Positions 18,386 to 27,772 are shown, numbered from the stretch's first letter. The stretch is 64,000 nucleotides of DNA from Caryophanon tenue (GCF_001700315.1 NZ_MASJ01000038.1:62001-126000), one strand, 5' to 3'. Program-made: numbers and translations. The notes: a model not told the origin generated them from the letters alone.

Positions 18386-19489
18386 ATGTTATTACTCATC
18401 GTATTTAACTATACGATTTTATTTACATTTATCGTCGGCATTTATATGCTGCACGTAAAAAAACAAAGTATGCCACTTTTTTACCAGCAATATGAGCATG
18501 TATTTCTCGGAATTTTATTAGGAACAACAGGCATTTTATTGACTGGTGCATCGTTCTCATCATTCGGTGGCTATTTAGTTAACGTTCGGTTAATTCCCGT
18601 ACTAGCTGCTGGTCTTATCGGTTCGCCACTTACAATTATTATCACGGGGTTTATGATTGGCTATAGTCGCTTTTTTATGGGTGATTTAACAATACCTCTC
18701 GTTTTCGGCACAGCGAATTTTATGCTGCTGTCCTTTATTATGGCGATTTTCCATAATCGATTCCCCATTACGTTTAAAAATATTCATTGGTATTATTTTG
18801 GTATTTTTATCCCAACAGCTTTATTTTCATATTTCTTTATTTTGCCTTCATTTGAGCAACTAAATTTACTGCTTGCCTTCGTTATTTGCACAACTTTTTA
18901 TTTTTTCTTACTTAAATATACGTTGCAAAAACGTCAGCAAGAGGCATTACTCGTTCAGCATGCAGCTAATTATGAAAAGATAGATACGATTACGAAATTG
19001 CCAAATCATCGTTGGGTGTATGAAAGATGCGAAGAATATGTACACAGTCATATGCGCTTCTCTGTTATTCGTTGCTACATCTATAATTTTGAAGAATACC
19101 ACCAACATAATGGACATTTAATGCGGGACCAATTGATTACCACAACGATTCAAAAGTTATGTGATTTCGATTATGCACATCCTTATCAGTTTGCGCAGCT
19201 CGATAGCTATGAATTTGTTATATTAATGCCTGATGCGCCACCTGCAATTGCGCTTGATTTTTCAGCGCATTTTCAACATTTTATGCAAGATTTAGACCTG
19301 TCACAGCATGGTATTCAACTCGATAAAGACATTCAGCTTGCTCTTGGTATTGCGTCGTTCCCTGACCAGTCAGGTGAAGCTGTTGATATTATTCAAGCTG
19401 CAGGTAAGGCGCTCGATAAAGCAAAACAAAAAACGCATTTTACGATTGAGCATGCCAATAATTTACCCGAAACAAAAACACAACGCTAA
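18386..19489 (+). CDS. 5TM membrane protein with a degenerate GGDEF domain
   Basis: The 367-residue protein begins with about six membrane helices resembling the 5TM-5TMR_LYT sensor domain (conserved NVRLIPVLAAGLIGSPLTIIITGFMIGYSR around residues 70-100). The C-terminal half aligns with a diguanylate-cyclase fold: DTITKLPNHRWVYERCEEY corresponds to the usual D-LTGLPNRR start, and ALGIASFPDQSGEAVDIIQAAGKALDKAKQ to the end. The signature GGDEF is replaced by LDSYEF, and no RxxD inhibitory site is seen, so c-di-GMP synthesis is unlikely; a sensing or binding role is more plausible. AGGAG precedes the start. It is monocistronic, with a terminator after it. Confidence 0.75.
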   Translation: MLLLIVFNYTILFTFIVGIYMLHVKKQSMPLFYQQYEHVFLGILLGTTGILLTGASFSSFGGYLVNVRLIPVLAAGLIGSPLTIIITGFMIGYSRFFMGDLTIPLVFGTANFMLLSFIMAIFHNRFPITFKNIHWYYFGIFIPTALFSYFFILPSFEQLNLLLAFVICTTFYFFLLKYTLQKRQQEALLVQHAANYEKIDTITKLPNHRWVYERCEEYVHSHMRFSVIRCYIYNFEEYHQHNGHLMRDQLITTTIQKLCDFDYAHPYQFAQLDSYEFVILMPDAPPAIALDFSAHFQHFMQDLDLSQHGIQLDKDIQLALGIASFPDQSGEAVDIIQAAGKALDKAKQKTHFTIEHANNLPETKTQR

Positions 19490-19498
19490 AAGTAACCG

Positions 19499-19536
19499 TA
19501 AAACCCTTCAGCACAAAAATGGCTGAAGGGTTTTTC
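19499..19536 (+). terminator. Terminator after the degenerate GGDEF gene
   Basis: AAACCCTTCAGC pairs with GCTGAAGGGTTTTT around an eight-base A-rich loop, ten bases after the stop codon. Confidence 0.85.
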
Positions 19537-19571
19537 TAAAAATTCACATGATGATTCGTTGTTTTACGCTA

Positions 19572-20228
19572 TTAATTTTTAGCCGCTCTTTTTTGATAAA
19601 CAACGTACCACTTGTCCAACTGTTGGTACATCGCTACACCTAAATAGCCTTCACGCAATGCTTGTTGTTGCTCAGCGGTTTGTGCCATATCAATAATACG
19701 GTCCTCTTGTTGCCATTGTTCCTGTTCTACCAATGATTTAGCAAAAACGTAGCGTAATTTGCCACCGTATTTTAATTTTAATGCAGCAACATACATACCT
19801 TGCGCAAATTTATCTTTCAGACTCGCAATATTAAATGGCATAACCGTTGCACACATCATTGTATGTTTTGTTGTATCCACATATTCCATAATGAGCGTTG
19901 CCATTTGCTGTTGTAAATTTTGTCCTCGGTACGCTGGGTGCACATTCGAAATTTCTTGGTAAATTACTTTATCCACATGTGGATAACTAATGTCATACGC
20001 TAAATGTTCATCATCAATTGGTGGCTCTAATAATGCACGGAATGCAATCATTTTATCCACATCAAAAAGACCAATCATCACACCATTGCCTTCTAAAATA
20101 TAACGTAGCTCTTCTTCATCTAATGGCTGTAAAATAGCAGGGTCTTCTAAAGCAGCGACAACTTGCTGTTGCAAAACGATTAATTGGCCAATGTGAGACA
20201 CATCTAATTTCTGAATATCATAACGCAT
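19572..20228 (-). CDS. GNAT-family N-acetyltransferase-like protein
   Basis: A 218-residue protein with a GNAT-type layout: an N-terminal MRYDIQKLDVSHIGQLIVLQQQVVAAL helix region, central beta strands (VMIGLFDVDKMIAFRALL), and the acetyl-CoA pyrophosphate-loop region at HPAYRGQNLQQQMATLIMEYV near residue 110 (Q/RxxGxx-like). The ATG overlaps the epimerase stop by one base (TAATG) and has GGTGG seven bases upstream, so it is coupled to that gene. It may acetylate an amino acid or dipeptide handled by the epimerase; that is inference from position only. The B. subtilis-type name is not known to me. Confidence 0.7.
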   Translation of the reverse strand: MRYDIQKLDVSHIGQLIVLQQQVVAALEDPAILQPLDEEELRYILEGNGVMIGLFDVDKMIAFRALLEPPIDDEHLAYDISYPHVDKVIYQEISNVHPAYRGQNLQQQMATLIMEYVDTTKHTMMCATVMPFNIASLKDKFAQGMYVAALKLKYGGKLRYVFAKSLVEQEQWQQEDRIIDMAQTAEQQQALREGYLGVAMYQQLDKWYVVYQKRAAKN

Positions 20229-21340
20229 TATTGTGCCACCACACATTGCTCATTTGTTAGTTCCGCTAAAATCGTCTCGTCCACTTCGACACCTAAGCCT
20301 GGTTTTTCTGTTAATTGAATAAACGGCACGTCATAATGTAAATCCCCAATATCTTTTGAAAACTTCAGCGGTCCTGTTAATTCAACACTTGTAAAAGCTT
20401 TATTTGAAAACGCGACATGGAAACCAGCAGCTGAGCCAACAGATGACTCCACCATTGAGCCAATTTGACACTCGATGCCTGCCATTTCTGCCATATGTGC
20501 TAACTTCATCGCTGGATAAATACCGCCGCATTTCATCAGTTTAATATTCACTTTGTCCGCTGCACGTTTTGCGATAATTTCACGCATTTCACGTACACCA
20601 CGTAATCCTTCATCAATCATCAGCGGAATCGTCGTTTTTGTTTTAATTTCAACCATCGCATCAATATCATCTGCACGAACAGGTTGCTCTAACCAATCAA
20701 TTTGTAGCATTTCAAGTTGGCGCACGGCCTGTAGTGTGTTCGCACTGTTTCCCCAACCTTGGTTAACGTCCACGCGAATGGCAATCTCATGCCCGACACG
20801 TTCACGTACTGCTCGAATACGTGCCACATCACTCGCCACATCACGCCCAACCTTCATTTTAAATGAGCGATAGCCCATCTCTACACGACGCGCTGCTTCT
20901 TCAGCCATCTGTTGCGGTTCAGCAATGCTTAATACATGTGTAATCGGGAACTTATGATGGTAACGGCCCCCTGTTAATTGGTACGCAGGTACTTGCAGTT
21001 TTTTGCCGACAATATCAAAACAAGCAATATCAATGGCTGCTTTTGCTGCTGGAACATTATAAACAGCTTTATCCATCATTTCATGTAAACGTTCAAACGC
21101 CATTGGATTTTCGCCGATAACAAGCGGTGCGAGCTGGTGCTTTAAAATCGCATACGTACTTTCTAGCGTTTCGCCCGTCACATGCTCATCTGGTACAGCT
21201 TCTCCCCAACCAACGATGCCACATTCAGTTGTAATTTTTGTGATGATCGATGGCATATTTGGATACGTGGCATAGCTTACAATAAAAGGCTCAATTAATG
21301 GCAATTCAATTTTAAAAATTTCTACTGTTTTTATTTTCAT
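20228..21340 (-). CDS. Enolase-superfamily enzyme, dipeptide epimerase/N-acylamino acid racemase type
   Basis: A 370-residue muconate-lactonizing-subgroup member of the enolase superfamily. It has the capping domain, then the barrel with the KxK acid-base motif (FKMKVG near residue 160), metal ligands in RVDVNQGW (near 190), LEQPV (near 217) and IDEG (near 241), and the opposite Lys in IKLMKCGG (near 266). This two-Lys arrangement fits 1,1-proton transfer, as in L-Ala-D/L-Glu epimerases and N-succinylamino acid racemases, rather than OSB synthase alone. The context (GNAT, NhaC antiporter, dedicated regulator) suggests use of an amino-acid or peptide compound. Specificity cannot be decided from the sequence. 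Confidence 0.8.
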   Translation of the reverse strand: MKIKTVEIFKIELPLIEPFIVSYATYPNMPSIITKITTECGIVGWGEAVPDEHVTGETLESTYAILKHQLAPLVIGENPMAFERLHEMMDKAVYNVPAAKAAIDIACFDIVGKKLQVPAYQLTGGRYHHKFPITHVLSIAEPQQMAEEAARRVEMGYRSFKMKVGRDVASDVARIRAVRERVGHEIAIRVDVNQGWGNSANTLQAVRQLEMLQIDWLEQPVRADDIDAMVEIKTKTTIPLMIDEGLRGVREMREIIAKRAADKVNIKLMKCGGIYPAMKLAHMAEMAGIECQIGSMVESSVGSAAGFHVAFSNKAFTSVELTGPLKFSKDIGDLHYDVPFIQLTEKPGLGVEVDETILAELTNEQCVVAQ

Positions 21341-21381
21341 ATTTATTCTCCTTTACGACATTTTATTCACTTGTTATAATT

Positions 21382-21398
21382 GTCGTTAATTAGTCGTT
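21382..21398. promoter_or_regulatory. 17-nt direct-repeat operator candidate between the epimerase and its regulator
   Basis: GTCGTTAATTAGTCGTT holds two GTCGTT half-sites 11 bases apart (one helical turn). The identical 17 bases recur at 24272-24288 upstream of nhaC. It lies 42 bases from the epimerase start and 28 from the regulator start, in the divergent promoter region. Confidence 0.65.
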
Positions 21399-21425
21399 AT
21401 ATATTCAAAAAAAGAGGTGTTATTT

Positions 21426-22649
21426 ATGCAAACAAAGATTGCCGTTATTTGTTCTGCTTCCTTTCAGCAAACATTACAACAAATTGTTCCAAGTCATTCA
21501 ACATTTCTATTAGACTATTATACATACACTGTTCCAGAAGAAACACCCTCTTTACTAAAAAACTTAAAATCTTGTGATGTTTTATTACTATCTGGTACAT
21601 TACCGTATTTATATGCAAAAGAACAGTTATCACAGCTCTCGATTCCTTGGATGTACTTAAAGCAAGACGACACGTCCATCGCCACAACGCTTTTATCACT
21701 GCTCGTTCAAAAAAATATCGCACTCAATCGCTTATCAATCGATGTTATGGATGAGCGCTTTATTGAACATGTATTATGTGATTTACAGACGACAAAACGT
21801 CCATTTATTCAAACCATTCAGCTACACACACCATATGAAACTTACATTACAAAACACGTGACACTGTGGCAACAACAACAAATTGACTATGTCGTGACAA
21901 GTATTCACGCCGTTTATGATGCACTTGTGACACAAGGTGTTCCAGTTATGCGGATGATTGACCCACAAAGCGCGATTTTACGCGGTTTGTATGAAGCAAA
22001 AAGTTTATCGGACTATGCTAAAAGCGAGTCGGCTAAAATCGCTGTTATTCATATTCTGTTTGATTATTCACCGCCCGCTCCGTTATTGCAACAAATGACC
22101 AATTTATTTTCAAGCATTTATCAGCAATTGGATGCTGTACGCTATGAATTTTATACGACAAACGGTGCTGTTCAACGTCATGCGACTGAGTTACTGCAAC
22201 TATTGCAAACGCAACAATACAAAATTGGCTTCGGTTATGGACATTCTATTTCACAAGCACAAGAGCATGCGAAACAGGCCCTTAAATTTGGGCAACCGCA
22301 GCAATTTATGGTCGTTGATGAGCAAAAAAAATTATACGACTTAACACAACAAACAGGAACGTCGATTGCCCTTCAAACGACACATCCATTTATTTTTGAA
22401 ATTACAAAAGCAACGGGGCTAAGTCCTAAAAATATTTCACGTCTAGTCGCTTTCGAAAAAGTACATCCTCATACATCGTTCACCGCTCAGGACTTAGCGG
22501 ACTACTTACAAGTTACACGCCGAACGACAGAACGAATGCTTAAAAAGCTGCTTGCCCATGAATATGTTGAAATTGTCGGTGAAGAAATGGCGTATCAGCA
22601 AGGACGACCACGTGCTGTTTACACACTAACATTTTCACTAAACGAATAG
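21426..22649 (+). CDS. Transcriptional regulator with PrpR_N-like sensor region and C-terminal winged helix
   Basis: A 407-residue protein. The first about 190 residues form alternating beta/alpha units ending in GVPVMRMIDPQSAILRGLYEA, resembling the PrpR N-terminal sensor domain. A middle region with YKIGFGYGHSISQAQEHAKQAL looks like a degenerate cyclase-fold sensor. The C terminus (FTAQDLADYLQVTRRTTERMLKKLLAHEYVEIVGEEMAYQQGRPRAVYTL) is a winged-helix DNA-binding domain; no sigma-54 AAA domain is present. The ATG is chosen because AAAGAGGTG lies six bases upstream and overlaps the in-frame GTG. It is divergent from the epimerase operon and the 17-nt motif between them is its likely operator. 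Confidence 0.7.
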   Translation: MQTKIAVICSASFQQTLQQIVPSHSTFLLDYYTYTVPEETPSLLKNLKSCDVLLLSGTLPYLYAKEQLSQLSIPWMYLKQDDTSIATTLLSLLVQKNIALNRLSIDVMDERFIEHVLCDLQTTKRPFIQTIQLHTPYETYITKHVTLWQQQQIDYVVTSIHAVYDALVTQGVPVMRMIDPQSAILRGLYEAKSLSDYAKSESAKIAVIHILFDYSPPAPLLQQMTNLFSSIYQQLDAVRYEFYTTNGAVQRHATELLQLLQTQQYKIGFGYGHSISQAQEHAKQALKFGQPQQFMVVDEQKKLYDLTQQTGTSIALQTTHPFIFEITKATGLSPKNISRLVAFEKVHPHTSFTAQDLADYLQVTRRTTERMLKKLLAHEYVEIVGEEMAYQQGRPRAVYTLTFSLNE

Positions 22650-22682
22650 CGTTTTAAAAACAGAATGGTTTTCGATAGAAGT

Positions 22683-22765
22683 AAAGAGAGTGAGACAAGA
22701 AGAAAAATCCTTCAGCAACGACAACTGCTGAAGGATTTTTTCTGTTTTTGGTGCTACGCAGCTTT
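22683..22765 (+). repeat. Dispersed intergenic repeat, copy C (5' part only)
   Basis: AAAGAGAGTGAGACAAGAAG followed by a hairpin (ATCCTTCAGCA ... TGCTGAAGGAT plus T run) and TTTTTGGTGCTAC matches the first 80 bases of copies A and B; the inner and 3' parts are absent. It sits between convergent genes and should act as their terminator. Confidence 0.8.
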
Positions 22766-22810
22766 AGAAGAACTATACTTTTGTGTTAACCCTTTATCAA
22801 AATAGCTCTA

Positions 22811-24241
22811 TTACGCTAAGCTCTCTTCGTTTAATCGCTTATCCTCCGCCGCTAATGCTACCTTTTCTTGCTCTGTTAATTTAATAATTGTAAAGCCTGT
22901 AAATGCAAAAATAATCGAAATGATTGGCACTGTGAAATTTAAAATCGCATACGGTGCATATTGAGCAACAGATACGCCTAATGTCGACATAATAAATACC
23001 CCACATGTATTCCACGGAATAAATACCGATGTCAACGTACCACCATCTTCTAAACTACGTGATAAGTTTTTCGAATGTAAACCACGCTCGCGGTATGCAG
23101 TCGCAAACATACGCGCAGGAACAACGATTGAAATATATTGCTCTGAACAGCTTGCATTCGTCGCAAAACAAGAAGCAATGGTTGCTGCTACTAGGCTACC
23201 TGTCGATTTAGCAAAACGTAAAATTTCTTGAATGATTGCCTTTAACATACCCGAATATTCTAAAATACCGCCAAATGTCATCGCAATAATCGTCATCGAT
23301 ACGGTATACATCATATTATCAATACCACCACTATTAAATAGCGCATCGACCATATCGTTACCTGTTGCAATGGCAAAACCGCTTTGTAACGCTCCTACAG
23401 CTTCTGTTATTGACCCACCTTGCACAAAAACATGTGATAGCATTCCTAACACGATACCGACAATTAATGCTGGCATTGCTGGTACTTTTACAGCTACTAA
23501 GACAATAATAAATAATGGCACAAGCAGTAACCAAGGCGACACAATAAAGTTATCACGAATCGTTGATAACATCCCTTGAATTTCAGCTGACTCCATGTTC
23601 GTTGCTGCAAACTGACGCCCAATTACACCGAATGCAATCGTTGCAATGATGTATGCTGGTACAGTTGTCCATAGCATATGCTTAATGTGTGCAAATAAAT
23701 TTGTACCTGTTAACCCTGCGGCTAAATTCGTTGTATCTGATAACGGCGACATTTTATCGCCAAAATACGCGCCTGAAATGACTGCACCCGCAATCATGCC
23801 CGCTGGAATGCCCATGCTTAAACCAATCCCCATACCGGCAACACCGATAGTTGCCATCGTTGACCACGAGCTACCGATTGCTAACGACACAATCGAACAA
23901 ATAAATAAAATCGTTACTAAAAACCAAGCTGGTGAAATAATTTGTAACCCATAATAAATCATCGTGGCTACAATACCGCCGCCCATCCACGAACCAATCA
24001 CTAGCCCGACAAGCATAATGATAATGACTGCAGGCAATGCTAAACGAATCCCTTTATACATCATTTCCTCAATATCTTTCCATGTAAAGCCGTGCTTCAA
24101 TGCCACAAGTCCTGCTACAACTGTTCCAAAAATCAGTGGCATATGCGGTCCTTGCTCCAGTACAACGATTGTAAAGACCATGACAATTACCATCAATAGT
24201 AACGGTAAAATCGCCCACCCAAAGCTCATCTTCTTTTCCAT
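22811..24241 (-). CDS. nhaC: NhaC-family Na+/H+ antiporter
   Basis: A 476-residue membrane protein with about eleven helices of the NhaC family (ion-transporter superfamily). Conserved stretches include IGSSWSTMATIGVAGMGIG, SGAYFGDKMSPLSDTTNLA near residues 155-173, and NASCSEQYISIVVPARMF near 365. Relatives include MleN malate/lactate antiporters, so the substrate may be an organic acid or amino acid rather than only sodium. Its promoter region carries the same 17-nt motif as the epimerase promoter, which ties it to the divergent regulator and makes uptake or export of that pathway's compound plausible. Confidence 0.88.
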   Translation of the reverse strand: MEKKMSFGWAILPLLLMVIVMVFTIVVLEQGPHMPLIFGTVVAGLVALKHGFTWKDIEEMMYKGIRLALPAVIIIMLVGLVIGSWMGGGIVATMIYYGLQIISPAWFLVTILFICSIVSLAIGSSWSTMATIGVAGMGIGLSMGIPAGMIAGAVISGAYFGDKMSPLSDTTNLAAGLTGTNLFAHIKHMLWTTVPAYIIATIAFGVIGRQFAATNMESAEIQGMLSTIRDNFIVSPWLLLVPLFIIVLVAVKVPAMPALIVGIVLGMLSHVFVQGGSITEAVGALQSGFAIATGNDMVDALFNSGGIDNMMYTVSMTIIAMTFGGILEYSGMLKAIIQEILRFAKSTGSLVAATIASCFATNASCSEQYISIVVPARMFATAYRERGLHSKNLSRSLEDGGTLTSVFIPWNTCGVFIMSTLGVSVAQYAPYAILNFTVPIISIIFAFTGFTIIKLTEQEKVALAAEDKRLNEESLA

Positions 24242-24271
24242 AAGTTCATCCCCTTGCTGAAAAATAATAAA

Positions 24272-24288
24272 GTCGTTAATTAGTCGTT
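24272..24288. promoter_or_regulatory. Second copy of the 17-nt operator motif, upstream of nhaC
   Basis: GTCGTTAATTAGTCGTT, identical to 21382-21398 and in the same orientation relative to the minus-strand gene it precedes, 31 bases before the nhaC start. The remainder of this gap up to the speB terminator is AT-rich with nothing else I can name. Confidence 0.65.
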
Positions 24289-24460
24289 TTTACACTATCT
24301 CTTATACTACATTCAAAAATTCTCATTGTAAATATTATTCTGATAATTGATAAAACATATTTTTCGCAACAAAAACCAACATAAAGAAAGAAATACATAC
24401 ATAACATCACGACGTCCGAAAAAGACTTTTACATAATCATTCACAAACTAAATTAAATAT

Positions 24461-24502
24461 AAAAAAAGAAGATAAACTGCCTAAAGCAATTTACCTTCTT
24501 CA
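24461..24502 (-). terminator. Terminator after speB
   Basis: On the minus strand GAAGGTAAA pairs with TTTATCTTC around a loop of about 13 bases, followed by TTTTTTT. Confidence 0.75.
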
Positions 24503-24527
24503 TTCATCATTTTACTATTTAATGTTT

Positions 24528-25400
24528 TTACTTCACCCAACCAAGTAGCATTTCACGAATAAATTTCGCTGCTGCATTGACCGTCATTTCAGAGTGATCA
24601 TATACTGGGCATACTTCCACTAAGTCAAAACCAACAACATTTACATCAGAGCCTGCAATCGCATGAATTGAAGCCAATAATTCTTTTGATGTAATACCAC
24701 CTGCATCGACTGTACCCGTTCCTGGTGCATGTGCTGGGTCTAATACGTCAATATCAATCGTTACATAAACAGGGCGACCTGCTAATGTTGGCAATACTTC
24801 TTTTAATGGCTCTAACACTTCAAATAATGAAATGTGCATACCATTTTCTTTTGCCCATTGTAATTCTTCTTTTAAGCCTGAGCGAATCCCAAATGAATAT
24901 ACATTATGTGGTCCGATTTGGTCTGCGATTTTACGAATTGGCGTTGCGTGTGAATATTCTTCGCCCTCATAATCCGTACGTAAATCGGTATGTGCATCAA
25001 AATGGATCACTGCCATGTCTGGGTATTTTTCATATACCGCTTCCATTACTGGTAACGCGACTAAATGTTCGCCACCCATGCCCACTGGTACTTTACCATC
25101 CGCTAACACTTTGCGTACGAATGTTTTAATTTCTTCTAACGATTTCGCTGGATTTCCGAATGGTAACGGAATATCACCTGCATCAAAAAACTTCACGTCT
25201 TCTAAGTCACGGTCTAAATAGAAGCTATATTCTTCTAGACCAATTGATACTTCTCGAATACGAGCAGGACCAAAACGTGAGCCAGGACGATAGCTTACTG
25301 TCCAGTCCATTGGCATTCCGTAAAGAACAGCCTTTGCATCTTCATAAGTTGGATGACTTTTAATAAAAACGTTACCTGAATATGTTTCATCAAAACGCAT
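24528..25400 (-). CDS. speB: Agmatinase
   Basis: Manganese ureohydrolase converting agmatine to putrescine and urea. The 290 residues include the metal-binding motifs GGEH (near residue 111), HFDAHTDLR (near 136) and VTIDIDVLDPAHAPGTGT (near 215), with the arginase/agmatinase fold and length of Bacillus SpeB. The ATG at 25400 is chosen for the AGGTGG site eight bases upstream; an in-frame GTG within that site is less likely. It lies divergent from pbpG, as speE-speB neighbours pbpG in B. subtilis; a speE gene is missing here, so spermidine synthase must be elsewhere or absent. Confidence 0.94.
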   Translation of the reverse strand: MRFDETYSGNVFIKSHPTYEDAKAVLYGMPMDWTVSYRPGSRFGPARIREVSIGLEEYSFYLDRDLEDVKFFDAGDIPLPFGNPAKSLEEIKTFVRKVLADGKVPVGMGGEHLVALPVMEAVYEKYPDMAVIHFDAHTDLRTDYEGEEYSHATPIRKIADQIGPHNVYSFGIRSGLKEELQWAKENGMHISLFEVLEPLKEVLPTLAGRPVYVTIDIDVLDPAHAPGTGTVDAGGITSKELLASIHAIAGSDVNVVGFDLVEVCPVYDHSEMTVNAAAKFIREMLLGWVK

Positions 25401-25668
25401 AATTTTTTCCACCTATTCATTCAATTTCGTATGCAGCAAACAAAGTGCTTGATGCGTCATTACTTTTCCGTTTATACTACCTTACTTAAACGTAATCTTT
25501 CGTTGCGAAACTTTTCATAAAACGAAAGCGTATATGTTAATGCGGTACAAAAAAAGTATAGTTGTTTTTAAGTAAAGTGCAAGCGTTTTTGTTGTGAAAA
25601 AAATGTATAATTATAAACTTTTTCTTAATTTTTTGTACAGTAAATTTTAATAGATGAGGTGATGTAGC

Positions 25669-27762
25669 ATGGAGAATGAGCTAGAAAAAGGCGTCGCCAA
25701 TGAAGCGACACCTGAATCTCCAGAGCAATCAACGTCACGTGTGAAAAAGCGAAAGTCCAAGCGCAAACACCGTGTACTCCTCGCCTTACTTGGCATTGTT
25801 ATTTTAATTGTGAGCGCGTTAATTTCGTTGCGTATTTATGCACAAATTGCCGGCGCTCCACCACTGACCGTTCCAAAAGCAACAGTGTTTTTAAATGCAG
25901 AAGGCGAGCAAATTGGTGACCACTACACAAGTGAGCGTCGTTATTGGGTGAAGCTTGATAATATTTCCCCACATATTGTTGATGCAACAATTGCTGTAGA
26001 GGACCAAAACTTTTATGCACATCATGGCTTTAATATAAAACGTATCGGCGCTGCTGTTATTGAAAATGTAAAATCGGGTGGCAAAGCCCAAGGAGCTAGT
26101 ACATTAACACAGCAATATGCACGTAACCTTTATTTATCACATGAAAAAACATGGACACGTAAGATTAACGAGGCGCTGTATGCGTACCGACTTGAAGTGT
26201 TTTATTCAAAAGATGAAATTTTAGAAGGCTATTTAAATACTGTTTATTATGGTCATGGTATGTACGGCGTAGAAGCAGCTAGTCGCTTCTACTTCGGAAA
26301 ATCAGCGAACGATTTGACACTTTCTGAAGCAGCGATGTTGTCAGGTATTCCAAAAGGACCTACGTATTATTCACCGGTTGCTGACTTCGAACGCGCAACG
26401 AACCGCCAGCATTTGATTTTACAACTGATGGAAGAGGAAGGCTATATTACAGCGGAGGAAAACCAAACAGCAGCCGCTCAACCAGTAGCGCTTAAAAACA
26501 ATGAATGGAAAGTGGCTAACTCACAAGCACCGTACTTTTTAGATACAGCTTGGGTTGAAGCAAGTGCCATTTTAGAAGAGTTAGGCTTAAATATTGATAC
26601 GGGCGGCTGGGAAATCGCGACAACACTCAATAAAGTACATCAAAATGCGGCAGAAAAGGCCGTAATCGACCAAATGCCAAAAAACGCATTACAAGTCGGC
26701 TTTGTCAGCATGGATCACAAGACGGGCTATATTACAGCGCTCGTTGGTGGACGCAGTTATGCAGACAGTAAATTCAACCGCGTTACGCAGGCGAAAAGAC
26801 AACCTGGTTCAACGATGAAACCTTTATTGTACGCATCTGCATTGCAACACGGTTACTCCCCACTGACATTTGTCGATGTATCACAAACAACGATTAAATA
26901 TGATGGAAAAGAGTACACACCGCGAAACATTAATGGTAAATATGGTGATGAGATTTCAATGGCACAAGCTGTTGCCATTTCTGATAATGTTTATGCTGTG
27001 AAAACATTGGACGATATTGGCTATAAAGCGTTTCAACGTACACTCGATGATTTTAAACTAGGTATAGAAATTAGTCATGTACCGTCATCAGCACTTGGAA
27101 CTACCAATCTTACGCTTCAAAAACTAACAGCTGCTTATGCAACCGTTGCGAACAATGGACAGGCTGTTACACCGACAACCATTATGAAAATTACCGATGA
27201 ACATGGCAATGTTCTTTATGAAGCATCACAAGACAAGGAAGCTAGACAAGTCATTCCGAAAAAAGATGCGTATTTATTAACGCACATGATGACAGGTATG
27301 TTTAACAAAGATTATCATACCTATTTATATGCAACAGGAGCTTCGCTCGCAAATAAACTAACACGCCCATATGCAGGGAAATCTGGAACAACAGATGCCG
27401 ACCAATGGATGATTGGCTACTCCCCATCCATTACGGCAGGTGTTTGGAATGGTTTTGATGAAGGCGTACTCGATGTGACAAATGACGGTGCTGCTACAAA
27501 AGAAGTGTGGGCACAGTTTATGGAAAGCGTTCATCGTGGCACAGATCCGAAACCGTTCCCTGCTCCTTCTAGTGTGACGGCTGTAGATGTAGAAATTAGT
27601 AGTGGCAAACTAGCAAATAAACATTGCACCGGCGCGACTGCGACTGTTTATGTAACTGTCGGCGAAGAGCCAACAAAAGGCTGTGCCGCAATTGATAAAT
27701 ATATCGAGCCAAAAGAACAGGATGGCAATAGTTGGTGGGACTGGTTAAATATTTTTGACTAA
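25669..27762 (+). CDS. pbpG: Class A penicillin-binding protein (PbpG-like)
   Basis: Bifunctional peptidoglycan glycosyltransferase/transpeptidase of 697 residues. A basic cytoplasmic tail is followed by one membrane anchor (about residues 38-60). The GT51 domain shows EDQNFYAHHG (near residue 110) and GASTLTQQYARNLYL; the transpeptidase domain shows SxxK as STMK (near 380), SDN (near 437) and KSGTTD (near 570). The C terminus has a short extension with two Cys. The call PbpG (PBP2d) rests on domain order and on the neighbours speB, ywhD and ywhB, which match the B. subtilis pbpG locus. A 268-base gap upstream contains its promoter region; no firm -35/-10 pair is assigned. Confidence 0.92.
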   Translation: MENELEKGVANEATPESPEQSTSRVKKRKSKRKHRVLLALLGIVILIVSALISLRIYAQIAGAPPLTVPKATVFLNAEGEQIGDHYTSERRYWVKLDNISPHIVDATIAVEDQNFYAHHGFNIKRIGAAVIENVKSGGKAQGASTLTQQYARNLYLSHEKTWTRKINEALYAYRLEVFYSKDEILEGYLNTVYYGHGMYGVEAASRFYFGKSANDLTLSEAAMLSGIPKGPTYYSPVADFERATNRQHLILQLMEEEGYITAEENQTAAAQPVALKNNEWKVANSQAPYFLDTAWVEASAILEELGLNIDTGGWEIATTLNKVHQNAAEKAVIDQMPKNALQVGFVSMDHKTGYITALVGGRSYADSKFNRVTQAKRQPGSTMKPLLYASALQHGYSPLTFVDVSQTTIKYDGKEYTPRNINGKYGDEISMAQAVAISDNVYAVKTLDDIGYKAFQRTLDDFKLGIEISHVPSSALGTTNLTLQKLTAAYATVANNGQAVTPTTIMKITDEHGNVLYEASQDKEARQVIPKKDAYLLTHMMTGMFNKDYHTYLYATGASLANKLTRPYAGKSGTTDADQWMIGYSPSITAGVWNGFDEGVLDVTNDGAATKEVWAQFMESVHRGTDPKPFPAPSSVTAVDVEISSGKLANKHCTGATATVYVTVGEEPTKGCAAIDKYIEPKEQDGNSWWDWLNIFD

Positions 27763-27772
27763 TTGTCTATAA

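Noticed and set aside
25506-25532. Possible ECF-sigma promoter upstream of pbpG (CGAAAC-N17-CGTA)
   Set aside because: The -35 has a mismatch and the spacer is one base longer than the sigma-W optimum; the site also overlaps a hairpin-forming repeat of CTTTCGTT/AACGAAAG, so it is too weak to list as a feature.
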